Assembly (NCBI GenBank): GCA_030832825.1
Contig: JAURIJ010000024.1
Location: 1 to 41,543, forward strand
DNA length: 41,543 nt
DNA from: Gammaproteobacteria bacterium
GTDB taxonomy: Bacteria; Pseudomonadota; Gammaproteobacteria; Pseudomonadales; Pseudohongiellaceae
Direction of reading: 5' to 3'
The position numbers and the translations under genes are program-made. The notes below the pieces were generated by a model that was not told where the DNA came from, ran no database searches, and was given only the letters and a program-made list of their open reading frames with translations. This document shows positions 17,955 to 25,995 of this stretch, piece by piece. Each line of letters begins with the position of its first letter. Within the stretch, counting starts at the first letter, position 1.

Positions 17955-18224
17955 TCAGGCGGCTTTGAGCGCCAGGATGGCAGTGTTCAGACGGCTCTTG
18001 TGACGAGCGGCCTTGTTCTTGTGAATGATGCCCTTGTCGGCCATTCTGTCGATCACGGGAACCGCGTTATTGTAGGCAACAGTCGCCTTGTCGTAATCGC
18101 CGGTCTGGATCGCCGCAATCACCTTCTTCAGGTAGGTGCGAACCATGGAACGGAAGCTTGCATTGTGACGACGACGAACTTCCCCTTGACGGGCGCGCTT
18201 ACGAGCTTGTGCTGAGTTGGCCAA
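17955..18224 (-). CDS. rpsT: 30S ribosomal protein S20 (TTG start)
   Basis: An 89-residue protein binding 16S rRNA in the small subunit. After the initiator it reads [14 protein letters not shown], the standard S20 N-terminus, which fixes the start at the TTG codon (minus strand, 18222-18224). A strong AAGGAG lies six bases before it. An ATG 30 bases farther upstream would add ten residues not found in S20 and is rejected. E. coli rpsT also starts with UUG, and the poor start codon is part of S20's translational self-control, so the same regulation is likely here. Confidence 0.96.
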   Translation of the reverse strand: MANSAQARKRARQGEVRRRHNASFRSMVRTYLKKVIAAIQTGDYDKATVAYNNAVPVIDRMADKGIIHKNKAARHKSRLNTAILALKAA

Positions 18225-18347
18225 CTGATGCTCCTTGATGCATAGGCAATTCAATACGATTCAAATTTTGCGGCAGGTTCTGCGCCAGGGATTTCAGGGC
18301 AGATTTGACGAACGCCATGCATTCGCCAGCCGATTTTTAGACGCGGC

Positions 18348-18376
18348 ACTATGCCGGTTTAAACCGGTGTTGTCAA
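18348..18376 (-). promoter_or_regulatory. predicted sigma-70 promoter of rpsT
   Basis: On the minus strand a perfect TTGACA (18371-18376) is followed at 17 bases by CATAGT (18348-18353). Its -35 overlaps the -35 of the fabV promoter on the other strand. The spacer holds a 14-bp palindrome. Confidence 0.6.
18354..18367. promoter_or_regulatory. 14-bp perfect palindrome CCGGTTTAAACCGG, candidate operator
   Basis: The perfect palindrome fills most of the spacer of the predicted rpsT promoter and lies just upstream of the fabV -35 box. A dimeric regulator here could affect both genes. No regulator is identified. Confidence 0.45.
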
Positions 18377-18397
18377 GGCAGCGAACGGCACTATAAT
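18370..18397 (+). promoter_or_regulatory. predicted sigma-70 promoter of fabV
   Basis: TTGTCA (18370-18375) and a perfect TATAAT (18392-18397) are spaced by 16 bases, about 75 bases before the fabV start. It overlaps the divergent rpsT promoter. Confidence 0.75.
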
Positions 18398-18471
18398 GGC
18401 CGCCCTTGCCCTGAAGCGCACCGTTTCGGGGGTGTCTGACCGAATTGCCATATAGGAAAACAGGACTTTTC

Positions 18472-19656
18472 ATGATCATCAAGCCGAAAGTACGCGGATT
18501 CATCTGTATCAACGCCCACCCGCAAGGGTGCGCTGCCAATGTGCGTGAGCAGATTGCCCATGTGAAGGCGCAAGGTACCGTCGACGGTGGCCCCCGCAAC
18601 GTGCTGGTTCTCGGCTGCTCCACAGGTTACGGCCTGTCGTCTCGCATCTCGGCGGCTTTTGGCAGCGGAGCCAGCACGCTGGGTGTCTGTTTCGAAAAGC
18701 CTCCCACTGACGCCAAAACCGCGTCAGCCGGTTATTACAACACTGCCGCCTTTCATGAAGAGGCCGAAGCGGCTGGTCTGTTCTGCCAGACCATCAATGG
18801 CGACGCCTTCTCCGCGCAGTGCAAGGAGCAGGTCATCGAGGCCCTGAAAGCAAGCATGGGCAAGGTCGATCTCATCGTTTACAGCCTGGCCGCGCCACGT
18901 CGTTCAGACCCCGCCACTGGCGAGACATACTCTTCCGTTCTGAAGCCCATCGGTCAGGCTTACACGGCCAAGAATCTGAACACCGACACGCACAAGATCG
19001 CTCCTGTCACCGTGGAGCCGGCCAGTGCCGAGGAAATCGCCGCCACTGTGAAGGTCATGGGCGGCGAGGACTGGGAACTGTGGATAGCGGCACTGAAGCA
19101 GGAAGGTCTGCTCGCGGAACGCTGCAAGACTGTGGCCTACACCTATTTGGGCGACAAGCTCACCTGGCCGATCTACGGACATGCCACCATTGGCAAGGCG
19201 AAGGAAGATCTGGACCGCGCTGCCGCTGCCATCGCGCAGTCACTCGCCGGCCTCAAGGGCGACGCTCGTGTAGCAGTGCTGAAGGCTGTCGTGACTCAGG
19301 CCAGTTCCGCCATTCCCGTCATGCCTCTCTATTTGTCGATCCTGTTCAAGGTGATGAAGGAGCAGGGCTCGCACGAGGGCTGCATGGAGCAGATCCAGCG
19401 GCTGTTCACCGAGTGTCTCTATTCTTCGGCGCCGCGCCTGGATGCCATTGGTCGTCTGCGCGTCGATGAAAAGGAACTCGATCCGGCTGTGCAGCACCGT
19501 GTCGAAGCGCTGTGGGAGCAGGTTGACGAAAGCAATCTGTTCGAGCTGACCGACTTTGCGGGCTATAACGCCGAGTTCCTCAAGCTGTTCGGCTTCGGAG
19601 TGAGCGGTATCGACTACGACGCCGAGACCAGCCCTCTGGTCGAGCACAACTTCTAG
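18472..19656 (+). CDS. fabV: FabV-type trans-2-enoyl-ACP/CoA reductase
   Basis: NADH-dependent enoyl reductase of the last step of fatty-acid elongation; FabV enzymes are naturally triclosan-resistant. It has 394 residues, the size of Pseudomonas and Vibrio FabV. MIIKPKVRGFICINAHPQGC and VLGCSTGYGLSSRI form the NADH-binding start. The active-site Y-x8-K is Tyr235-Lys244 in PIYGHATIGKAK, at the same numbering as characterised FabV enzymes. ATG 18472 is chosen over an upstream ATG because AGGA lies 6 bases before it and the protein then starts as the family does. The stop codon directly abuts that of the convergent hydrolase. Confidence 0.97.
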   Translation: MIIKPKVRGFICINAHPQGCAANVREQIAHVKAQGTVDGGPRNVLVLGCSTGYGLSSRISAAFGSGASTLGVCFEKPPTDAKTASAGYYNTAAFHEEAEAAGLFCQTINGDAFSAQCKEQVIEALKASMGKVDLIVYSLAAPRRSDPATGETYSSVLKPIGQAYTAKNLNTDTHKIAPVTVEPASAEEIAATVKVMGGEDWELWIAALKQEGLLAERCKTVAYTYLGDKLTWPIYGHATIGKAKEDLDRAAAAIAQSLAGLKGDARVAVLKAVVTQASSAIPVMPLYLSILFKVMKEQGSHEGCMEQIQRLFTECLYSSAPRLDAIGRLRVDEKELDPAVQHRVEALWEQVDESNLFELTDFAGYNAEFLKLFGFGVSGIDYDAETSPLVEHNF

Positions 19657-20346
19657 TCACGGATTCTGCAGCACAGACTGTAGCCAGGGGTCCAGGGTCT
19701 CCCATTCCATCGAGAACATGTGGGGGGCCATGAACACCAGGTCCGCATCGACAATCGCGCCTGCCTGATCCAGGGCAGAGCGCGTTTCCTCAAATCGATT
19801 CATCCAGCTGAACTCGTCCTGGTCGCCTATGCGCAGGTAGATGGGCATGCCTGCCAGTCTCGACACCTCCAGCCGCTCCGGGATCAGAGCTGGCACCGCC
19901 ATGACGCCTCGGTAGTCCTCGGGCGAGCGTGCCGCAATCTCCAGCGCCGACATGCCCCCATTCGAGATTCCTGCGAGCAGAGTCCGGCCGTCCGCAATTC
20001 TTTCATCTTTCTCCAATACACTGATCAGCTGCGGGATCAGGGCGTTGTTGCTACCGCGAAACGACCGGCCGTTGGGGGATACCGGCACAGCCACTGCCCA
20101 GCCGCGCTCCTTGAGTTCCTCGCCCAGCCAGAAGTGCAGATCGCGTGCGAGGGATTCATCGCCCGAGCCGCCCGGCATGAGGATCACCAGAGGGGCGCCG
20201 CCAGCGGGCGGGGCGGAGGGGAGCAATCGGTAGACGGCGAGTGTGCTGGCATCGGGGAGTGTCACTTCGACTCGTTCGGTCTGTGCCTGAGCCGAAACGT
20301 GCAAACAGGGCAGGCAAGCAAGCAATAGATGGAAGAGTTTTTGCAT
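19657..20346 (-). CDS. exported alpha/beta hydrolase
   Basis: A 229-residue secreted hydrolase with a signal peptide (cleavage near VSAQA-QT, about residue 20). The oxyanion-hole region is LMPGGSGDE. The nucleophile elbow is GISNGG with Ser128; likely triad partners are Asp175 or Asp177 (RIGDQDEF) and His209 (APHMFS). The overall pattern is close to PHB-depolymerase/phospholipase/carboxylesterase-type alpha/beta hydrolases, but the substrate cannot be inferred. AAGGA lies five bases before the ATG. Confidence 0.85.
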   Translation of the reverse strand: MQKLFHLLLACLPCLHVSAQAQTERVEVTLPDASTLAVYRLLPSAPPAGGAPLVILMPGGSGDESLARDLHFWLGEELKERGWAVAVPVSPNGRSFRGSNNALIPQLISVLEKDERIADGRTLLAGISNGGMSALEIAARSPEDYRGVMAVPALIPERLEVSRLAGMPIYLRIGDQDEFSWMNRFEETRSALDQAGAIVDADLVFMAPHMFSMEWETLDPWLQSVLQNP

Positions 20347-20616
20347 CGGTATCCTTATCCGTTGGCAGCGAGGTTGTTTAACGTTGATTACAAATTTTTC
20401 GAGGTCTCATTCGGTGCGAAAGCCCCCTGCCTGTGCCTTTTTGGTGCACTGCCTGACTTTGGTGCGAGCCGGGAAAAATCGTGCCATTTCAAGGGTTTTT
20501 CAAGCGTGCGACCACAAAAATATATTTCCCCGTGAGCTATTGACGGGCACAGGGCGTAACCATACCATGCGCGCCGTTTGCCTACCCCACCCATTTTTTT
20601 CTGATTCCCTGGATCT
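20347..20616. other. divergent intergenic region upstream of the GH17-GT2 gene
   Basis: 270 bases between two divergent genes, more AT-rich than the surroundings (for example 20510-20530). Apart from the predicted promoter at 20540-20568, I see no gene or RNA structure in it. Confidence 0.4.
20540..20568 (+). promoter_or_regulatory. predicted sigma-70 promoter of the GH17-GT2 gene
   Basis: TTGACG (20540-20545) and TACCAT (20563-20568) at 17-base spacing, about 48 bases before the start codon. The -35 matches at five of six and the -10 at four of six positions. Confidence 0.5.
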
Positions 20617-23223
20617 ATGCGTATATCGACTCTGATTGTCGCTTTGTTGTTCGCAGTTGTGACCTATTTTCTCTGGGCGATGGTGAATCGTCCCACGGAA
20701 GTCGTGCCCTGGCCTGAAGAGATCAGCGGCTTTGCGTTTTCGCCCTTCCAGAAGGGCCAGAATGCCATCTACAACGTCATGCCCTCGGAAGAAGAGATCC
20801 GCGAGGACGTCGAGCTGCTGTCCAGCAGCACGCGCGCCCTGCGCACATACTCCAGCCTGCGCAGTCTCGCTGCGGTGCCCGACATTGCGCGCGACTACGG
20901 CATGGATGTCGTCATCGGCATCTGGCTGGGCATGGACACAATCATCAATGAAGACGAGATCCAGGCGGGCATCGCTCTCGCCAATGCCAGCACGAACGTG
21001 ACAAGTGTCATGGTCGGCAACGAAACCATCCTGCGCGGCGAATTCAGTGCCACCGACCTCGGCGTGCTGATGGATCGCGTGCGTCGTGAAGTGAACGTGC
21101 CGGTGAGCACGGCCGAGCCGTGGCATGTGTGGCTGCGCTATCCCGAACTCGCTGACCATGTCGACTACATCACGGTGCACATGCTGCCTTACTGGGAAGG
21201 GATCGATGTGGACATCGCCGTCGACTACATCGTCGACAAGATGGAACAGCTCGAAGCCGCTTTCCCGGACAAGCAGATCCTGATCGGCGAAGTGGGCTGG
21301 CCGTCTGACGGTCGCACACGCGAAGCAGCTGTGGCGAGCGAGGCCAACGAGGCGCTGTTCCTGCGCCGCTTCCTGCACCGTGCCGACGAACTGAACTACG
21401 ACTACTTCCTGATGGAGGCTTTCGATCAGCCCTGGAAGGCCGAGAACGAAGGTGGCGTGGGTGCCTACTGGGGCGTCTACGATGTGGAGCGCAATCCGAA
21501 GTTCTCGTTCGCCGAGCCCATCGTGCGCGTGCCCGGCTGGGAAGTGCTGGCCGCGATTTCCATCCTGACCTCCGTGATCATGCTGGCCATCTTCGGCATC
21601 AACAGCAAGGCGCTCAAGACCAAGGGCTATGGCCTCATGGCGCTGGTGGCCTCGGTGACCGCGACGGTGCTGGTCTGGATCATCTATGACTACTCGCAGC
21701 AGTATTTGACCATCACGTCCACCATCGTCGGCATCCTGCTGATGATCGGCATGCTGGGCGTCGTGACGATCCTGCTGACCGAAGCGCACGAGTGGGCGGA
21801 AGCCCACTGGTACACCACGCGCCGACGTCAGATCAAGCCCACCCAGCTGGTGATGACCCGCACGCCGAAGGTGTCCATCCACGTGCCGGCCTACAACGAA
21901 CCGGCAGACATGATGATCGAGACTCTGGATGCGCTGGCGAAGCTGGACTATCCCGACTTCGAAGTGCTGGTCATCGACAACAACACGCGCGACGAAGCCG
22001 TGTGGCGCCCCGTGCAGATTCACTGCGAAAAGCTCGGTGCGCGCTTCCGTTTCTTCCACGTGGCGCCCCTCTCCGGCTTCAAGGCCGGAGCACTGAATTA
22101 CGCGCTGGAGCGCACGCATCCGGAGGCCGAGATCATCGCGGCCATCGACAGCGATTACCAGGTGGAGCCGAACTGGCTGAGCGATCTGATCGGTGCCTTC
22201 GAGAACCCGAAGATGGCCATCGTGCAGTCGCCGCAGGATTACCGCGATCATGACGACAATGCCTTCAAGTCGATGTGCTTCGCCGAGTACCGTGGCTTCT
22301 TCGAGATCGGCATGGTCACGCGCAACGAGCGCAACGCGATCATCCAGCACGGCACCATGACCTTGGTGCGGCGCAGCGCGCTGGAGCAGGTGGGTGGCTG
22401 GGGCGAGTGGTGCATCACCGAGGATGCCGAGCTTGGCCTGCGCATTTTCGAAGCCGGCTACGAAGCGATGTATCTCTCCTACAGCTACGGTCGCGGCCTG
22501 ATGCCTGACACCTTCATCGACTACAAGAAGCAGCGTTTCCGCTGGGCCTACGGCGCGATGCAGATCCTGCGCAAGCACACGCGCGATCTGTTCAGAGTAC
22601 GTGGCTCGCGGCTTACCAATGGTCAGCGCTATCACTTCCTGGCGGGCTGGTTGCCCTGGGTGGCCGATGGTTTCAACCTGGTGTTCAATTTCGCGGCCAT
22701 CGCCTGGACCATCGCGATGATCCTGTCGCCGACACAGATCGACGCGCCGCTGGTGATGTTCTCCGTGCTGCCCTTGTCGCTGTTCGTGTTCAAGCTGTCG
22801 AAGATGATCTATCTCTACCGCTCCCGCGTGAAGGCGAATCTGCGTCAGACATTCGCGGCGGCGATCGCCGGTCTGGCGTTGTCGCACACGGTGGGCATCG
22901 CCACCCTGCGTGGCATGTTCACCGATGACATGCCCTTCGTGCGCACGCCCAAATGTGCGCGTCCGTCGGCGGTGTTGCAGGCGTTGACGGCGGTGCGCGA
23001 GGAGTTGCTGATGCTGGTGAGCCTGTGTCTGGCCGTGGCCATGCTGAACCTGATTCCGCGTGAGTTCAGCAGCCCGGACCTGCGCATCTGGAGCATCGTG
23101 ATGTTGATTCAGGCGATCCCTTACGCGGCGGCCGTGCTCGTGTCCTTCGTCAGCTCCTTCCGCTGGCCGGCACGCCTGCTGGGTGGCGGCATCAAGCGCA
23201 ATGTCTTCGTGCGCGGGGCCTGA
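20617..23223 (+). CDS. ndvB: GH17-GT2 fusion, NdvB-like beta-glucan synthase
   Basis: An 868-residue inner-membrane enzyme. After one N-terminal membrane segment (residues 5-23), a periplasmic glycoside hydrolase family 17 domain covers about 36-300 with acid/base Glu136 (VGNETILRGE) and nucleophile Glu225 (IGEVGWPSDG). Three membrane helices (about 308-387) lead to a cytoplasmic family 2 glycosyltransferase with VPAYNEP, Asp511-Ser-Asp513, TED (601-603) and QRFRW (639-643). More membrane helices follow. This matches P. aeruginosa NdvB, which makes cyclic beta-1,3-linked glucans (periplasmic osmolytes tied to biofilm tolerance): GT2 polymerises UDP-glucose and GH17 probably transglycosylates. 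The name is by architecture; the linkage is not proven. A terminator follows. Confidence 0.85.
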   Translation: MRISTLIVALLFAVVTYFLWAMVNRPTEVVPWPEEISGFAFSPFQKGQNAIYNVMPSEEEIREDVELLSSSTRALRTYSSLRSLAAVPDIARDYGMDVVIGIWLGMDTIINEDEIQAGIALANASTNVTSVMVGNETILRGEFSATDLGVLMDRVRREVNVPVSTAEPWHVWLRYPELADHVDYITVHMLPYWEGIDVDIAVDYIVDKMEQLEAAFPDKQILIGEVGWPSDGRTREAAVASEANEALFLRRFLHRADELNYDYFLMEAFDQPWKAENEGGVGAYWGVYDVERNPKFSFAEPIVRVPGWEVLAAISILTSVIMLAIFGINSKALKTKGYGLMALVASVTATVLVWIIYDYSQQYLTITSTIVGILLMIGMLGVVTILLTEAHEWAEAHWYTTRRRQIKPTQLVMTRTPKVSIHVPAYNEPADMMIETLDALAKLDYPDFEVLVIDNNTRDEAVWRPVQIHCEKLGARFRFFHVAPLSGFKAGALNYALERTHPEAEIIAAIDSDYQVEPNWLSDLIGAFENPKMAIVQSPQDYRDHDDNAFKSMCFAEYRGFFEIGMVTRNERNAIIQHGTMTLVRRSALEQVGGWGEWCITEDAELGLRIFEAGYEAMYLSYSYGRGLMPDTFIDYKKQRFRWAYGAMQILRKHTRDLFRVRGSRLTNGQRYHFLAGWLPWVADGFNLVFNFAAIAWTIAMILSPTQIDAPLVMFSVLPLSLFVFKLSKMIYLYRSRVKANLRQTFAAAIAGLALSHTVGIATLRGMFTDDMPFVRTPKCARPSAVLQALTAVREELLMLVSLCLAVAMLNLIPREFSSPDLRIWSIVMLIQAIPYAAAVLVSFVSSFRWPARLLGGGIKRNVFVRGA

Positions 23224-23272
23224 CAACGCTTTCGCAAGGCAAGGTTTTAGACTCGGATTTCCGGGTTGTTCA

Positions 23273-23299
23273 GGGTCGCCACTGGCGACCCTTTTTTTT
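23273..23299 (+). terminator. intrinsic terminator after the GH17-GT2 gene
   Basis: Perfect 8-bp stem GGGTCGCC / GGCGACCC with an ACT loop followed by eight T residues (23292-23299). It lies just before the stop of the convergent transporter gene. Confidence 0.93.
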
Positions 23300-23301
23300 G
23301 C

Positions 23302-24531
23302 CTAGGCGGTCAACCACCACAGCACATAGCCCAAGGCGAACAGGCTGAGATAGGCCATGCCGATCCAGGCGAACCACTGCATGCGGGTCGACAGCCCTTG
23401 CTGGCGCATCAGGTCGAAATTGAGCCAGGCGAAGAAGGGCGTGGTCACGAAGGCCAGCGTCATGGCGAACGTCAGCATCGGCGCCAGAGCACTTTGAAAG
23501 AACAGGATGATGGCCATGCCGCTCAGGGCCTGGGCCACGATCCAGGCACTCAGCGACCAGGATGCCGGTTCGCTGCTGGATTCGCGCAGCAGATGAATGG
23601 ATTCGTCCAGCGTGCGAGCATAGCCGTCCATCACCGCGAGCGTGGTGCCGAACATGCACAGGAAGGCGATGGCGGCGACGAGATAGCGTGACCAGTCGCC
23701 AATCGTGGCGGCATACATAGAGACCAGCTGCTGGGCGAAGGCCCCGCTGGCGAGCGCGATCTCCTGATCCGAGCCGTGCTGCACCAGAGCGCCAAGCGCC
23801 ACGAACACCAGGGCCAGGAAGACAGCGACGCCGTAGCCCAGATTGAAGTCGAACAGCGCATCGGGCAGCGTCACGCGCGTCAGCTTCTGCTTCGACCGGG
23901 TCCACAGCGAACTGATGGCCGAGATCTCGATGGGCACCGGCATCCAGCCCATCATCGCGACGAGAAAGGCCAGCGCCGAGAGCTGCCAGGGCGAGGGGCT
24001 CACATAGTCGGCCGGCGCGGCGGGGCCGTTCTGCCAGGCGATCAGTACCGCTACGCAGGTGGTGACCGTCAGGCAGGCCATGATGAGCTTGGACAGACGG
24101 TCCAGCAGCTGGTAGTGACCGGCCAGCAGAATCGCCAGGGCGATGGCGAGCAGCAGCCAGCACAGCACGGTCAGGGAGAGCGTGACCGGAATGAAATACT
24201 GCAGCAGGCTGGCGGTCAGGATCAGCACGCCGGCCGTGTTCACCACGGCGGCCACCACATTGAGCAGTGTGAAGCCGATGAGGTAGCCGCGCCCGCGCCG
24301 CAGATAGCCCTGGATCAGGCTTTCGTCGCGTTCGAGCGTGTACTGCACGCCGAAGCGGAAGAAGGGGTACTTCAGCACATTCACCAGCAGGATCAGCCAC
24401 AGCAGCTGCCAGCCGAAGAGGGCGCCGGCCTGCGTCGAGGCCACCAGGTGCGAGCCGCCCACGGCGGCAGAAGACATGACGATGCCGGGGCCCAGGGCGC
24501 GCAGTCGCGCCTGCCAGTGCGAGGTGTTCAC
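23302..24531 (-). CDS. Nramp-fold divalent-metal-transporter-like permease
   Basis: A 409-residue inner-membrane protein with about 11 helices of the LeuT/Nramp fold. The N-terminal LGPGIVMSS and the TM6 region GWMPVPIEISAISS align with Nramp transporters. The canonical TM1 metal motif DPGN is replaced by AVGGSH, and the TM6 MPH motif reads MPVP, so the ordinary Mn/Fe site is not conserved. It may move another ion or couple differently. Start ATG 24531 has GGAGA just upstream on the minus strand. It is convergent with the GH17-GT2 gene. Confidence 0.83.
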   Translation of the reverse strand: MNTSHWQARLRALGPGIVMSSAAVGGSHLVASTQAGALFGWQLLWLILLVNVLKYPFFRFGVQYTLERDESLIQGYLRRGRGYLIGFTLLNVVAAVVNTAGVLILTASLLQYFIPVTLSLTVLCWLLLAIALAILLAGHYQLLDRLSKLIMACLTVTTCVAVLIAWQNGPAAPADYVSPSPWQLSALAFLVAMMGWMPVPIEISAISSLWTRSKQKLTRVTLPDALFDFNLGYGVAVFLALVFVALGALVQHGSDQEIALASGAFAQQLVSMYAATIGDWSRYLVAAIAFLCMFGTTLAVMDGYARTLDESIHLLRESSSEPASWSLSAWIVAQALSGMAIILFFQSALAPMLTFAMTLAFVTTPFFAWLNFDLMRQQGLSTRMQWFAWIGMAYLSLFALGYVLWWLTA

Positions 24532-24702
24532 GGGGAGTCTCCGAGAGGGTGAGAGGACGGGCCGAGTCTAGCCTGCCGTCCGCAGCGACACAATTGCAGG
24601 GAGCGCCGCCAGCAGGGCGGTTTTTGGTGTAGGCTGGCGGCCTTTTCCGACCCCGTGTTCAAGAGCGCCGCACGGCCGTCGACACCCGATCACAGGTTCA
24701 CC

Positions 24703-25653
24703 ATGTCCAACTCCCGCACCGCCTGGCTGCAGATACATCTCTGCGTCTTCCTCTGGGGCTTCACCGCCATCCTGGGGCGTCTGATCACGCTGCCGGCGCT
24801 GCCGCTGGTGCTCTGGCGCATGCTGGCGGTGGGGCTGGTGCTCCTGCTGCTGGCGCGTGTATGGCGCGGCATCCTGCGGCTTTCGATGCGACACTTGCTG
24901 GCGTTTCTCGGCGTCGGCGTGCTGGTCGCGCTGCACTGGCTGACGTTCTATGCCGCCGTGAAGCTCGCCAATGCTTCCGTGGCCGCCACCTGCATGGCGC
25001 TGATCCCCGTGAGCCTGTGCTTCATCGAGCCGCTGGTGACCGGGCGACCCTTCGTGCGGCGCGAACTGCTGCTGGGGGTGCTGGTGCTGCCCGGCGTCGC
25101 CCTGGTGGTGGGCGGCACGCCGCAGGACATGAACACGGGCATTGTCGTGGCCATCCTCTCCGCAGTGCTGGCGGCGCTGTTCACGGCCTTCAACAAGCGC
25201 CTGATACAGCGGACCGATGCCCTCAGCGCGACGGCGCTGGAGATGCTCGGCGGCGGCGTGTTCGTGCTGCTGCTGGCGTTGCTGCTGGCATGGCTGCCGT
25301 TCGCGCCCTGGGAGGCGGGAGCGCTGTTGCCTGAGCAGCAGGACCTGCTGACGCCGCCGGCTGGCCGCGATCTGCTCTGGCTGGGCGTGCTCGCCGTGGC
25401 CTGCACGCTGCTGCCCTTCGCCCTCTCGCTGGTGGCGCTGCGGCAGCTGTCGGCCTATGCCTCGGCGCTGGCGGTGAATCTGGAACCGCTCTACGCCATC
25501 CTGCTGGCCATTCTCATCCTGGGCGAGCAGCGCGAACTGGGGCTGACGTTTTATCTTGGTGCCGGCATCATCCTGGCGGTCGTCCTTGTGTATCCTGTGC
25601 TGCTCAAGGGTAACCATCCGGACTCGGGGCAGTCTCTGCCCCGAAGTCCCTGA
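24703..25653 (+). CDS. DMT-superfamily (EamA) transporter
   Basis: A 316-residue inner-membrane exporter-type protein with about ten helices in two EamA repeats (LCVFLWGFTAILGRL at the start; YASALAVNLEPLYAILLAIL and LGEQRE in the second repeat, typical of EamA). Substrates of this superfamily are varied (amino acids, metabolites) and cannot be deduced. ATG 24703 with AGGTT upstream is preferred to a GTG 48 bases earlier. The next gene starts 17 bases after the stop, so it probably heads the operon that continues into the radical SAM gene. Confidence 0.88.
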   Translation: MSNSRTAWLQIHLCVFLWGFTAILGRLITLPALPLVLWRMLAVGLVLLLLARVWRGILRLSMRHLLAFLGVGVLVALHWLTFYAAVKLANASVAATCMALIPVSLCFIEPLVTGRPFVRRELLLGVLVLPGVALVVGGTPQDMNTGIVVAILSAVLAALFTAFNKRLIQRTDALSATALEMLGGGVFVLLLALLLAWLPFAPWEAGALLPEQQDLLTPPAGRDLLWLGVLAVACTLLPFALSLVALRQLSAYASALAVNLEPLYAILLAILILGEQRELGLTFYLGAGIILAVVLVYPVLLKGNHPDSGQSLPRSP

Positions 25654-25670
25654 CATGAGGAGTACAAGCG

Positions 25671-25970
25671 ATGCGTGAGGACGTCCTGCGCAGCAATCTG
25701 GATGAAGAGGCCTCGGTGCTGGAGATTCTGCGCGCCCTGAAACGGCTCGAGCCGGATACCGATCCGCAGGAGCTCAAGGCCTGGCTGGTCGCGCGGCTGC
25801 AGGAAGGCGCGGAGGCTGGGCGGATCGGGTTCTACATCGACGAGTTCGGCGCCCGCGATGTCGTGGATGCCGAGCGCGACGAGGGGCTGGCGCTGCTGGC
25901 CGAGGAAGCCGTGTGGTCGGAACACAGCGACATGATGCTGCATGTCTATGCTGCGGACGCGCTGGACTGA
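25671..25970 (+). CDS. 99-residue acidic protein of unknown function
   Basis: I do not recognise this small protein. It has no cysteine, no signal peptide and no membrane segment; it is strongly acidic, with predicted helices in the first half (EEASVLEILRALKRLE; DPQELKAWLVARLQEG). AGGAG at about 25658-25662, eight bases before the ATG, makes it a real gene. It ends 25 bases before the GTG start of the radical SAM gene and may be a partner or substrate of that enzyme. Confidence 0.72.
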   Translation: MREDVLRSNLDEEASVLEILRALKRLEPDTDPQELKAWLVARLQEGAEAGRIGFYIDEFGARDVVDAERDEGLALLAEEAVWSEHSDMMLHVYAADALD

Positions 25971-25995
25971 ATCTATCGAAGGCCGGGGGGGTACT

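Noticed and set aside
20500-23226. A 908-codon open frame antisense to the GH17-GT2 gene
   Set aside because: It mirrors codon bias of the real gene: the product is rich in His, Arg, Gln and Gly with no domain, while the opposite strand has complete catalytic motifs.
24606-24625. Terminator-like CCGCC-loop-GGCGG followed by five T residues upstream of the DMT gene
   Set aside because: It lies between divergent genes where no plus-strand transcript ends, and the stem is only five pairs; probably chance in GC-rich DNA.
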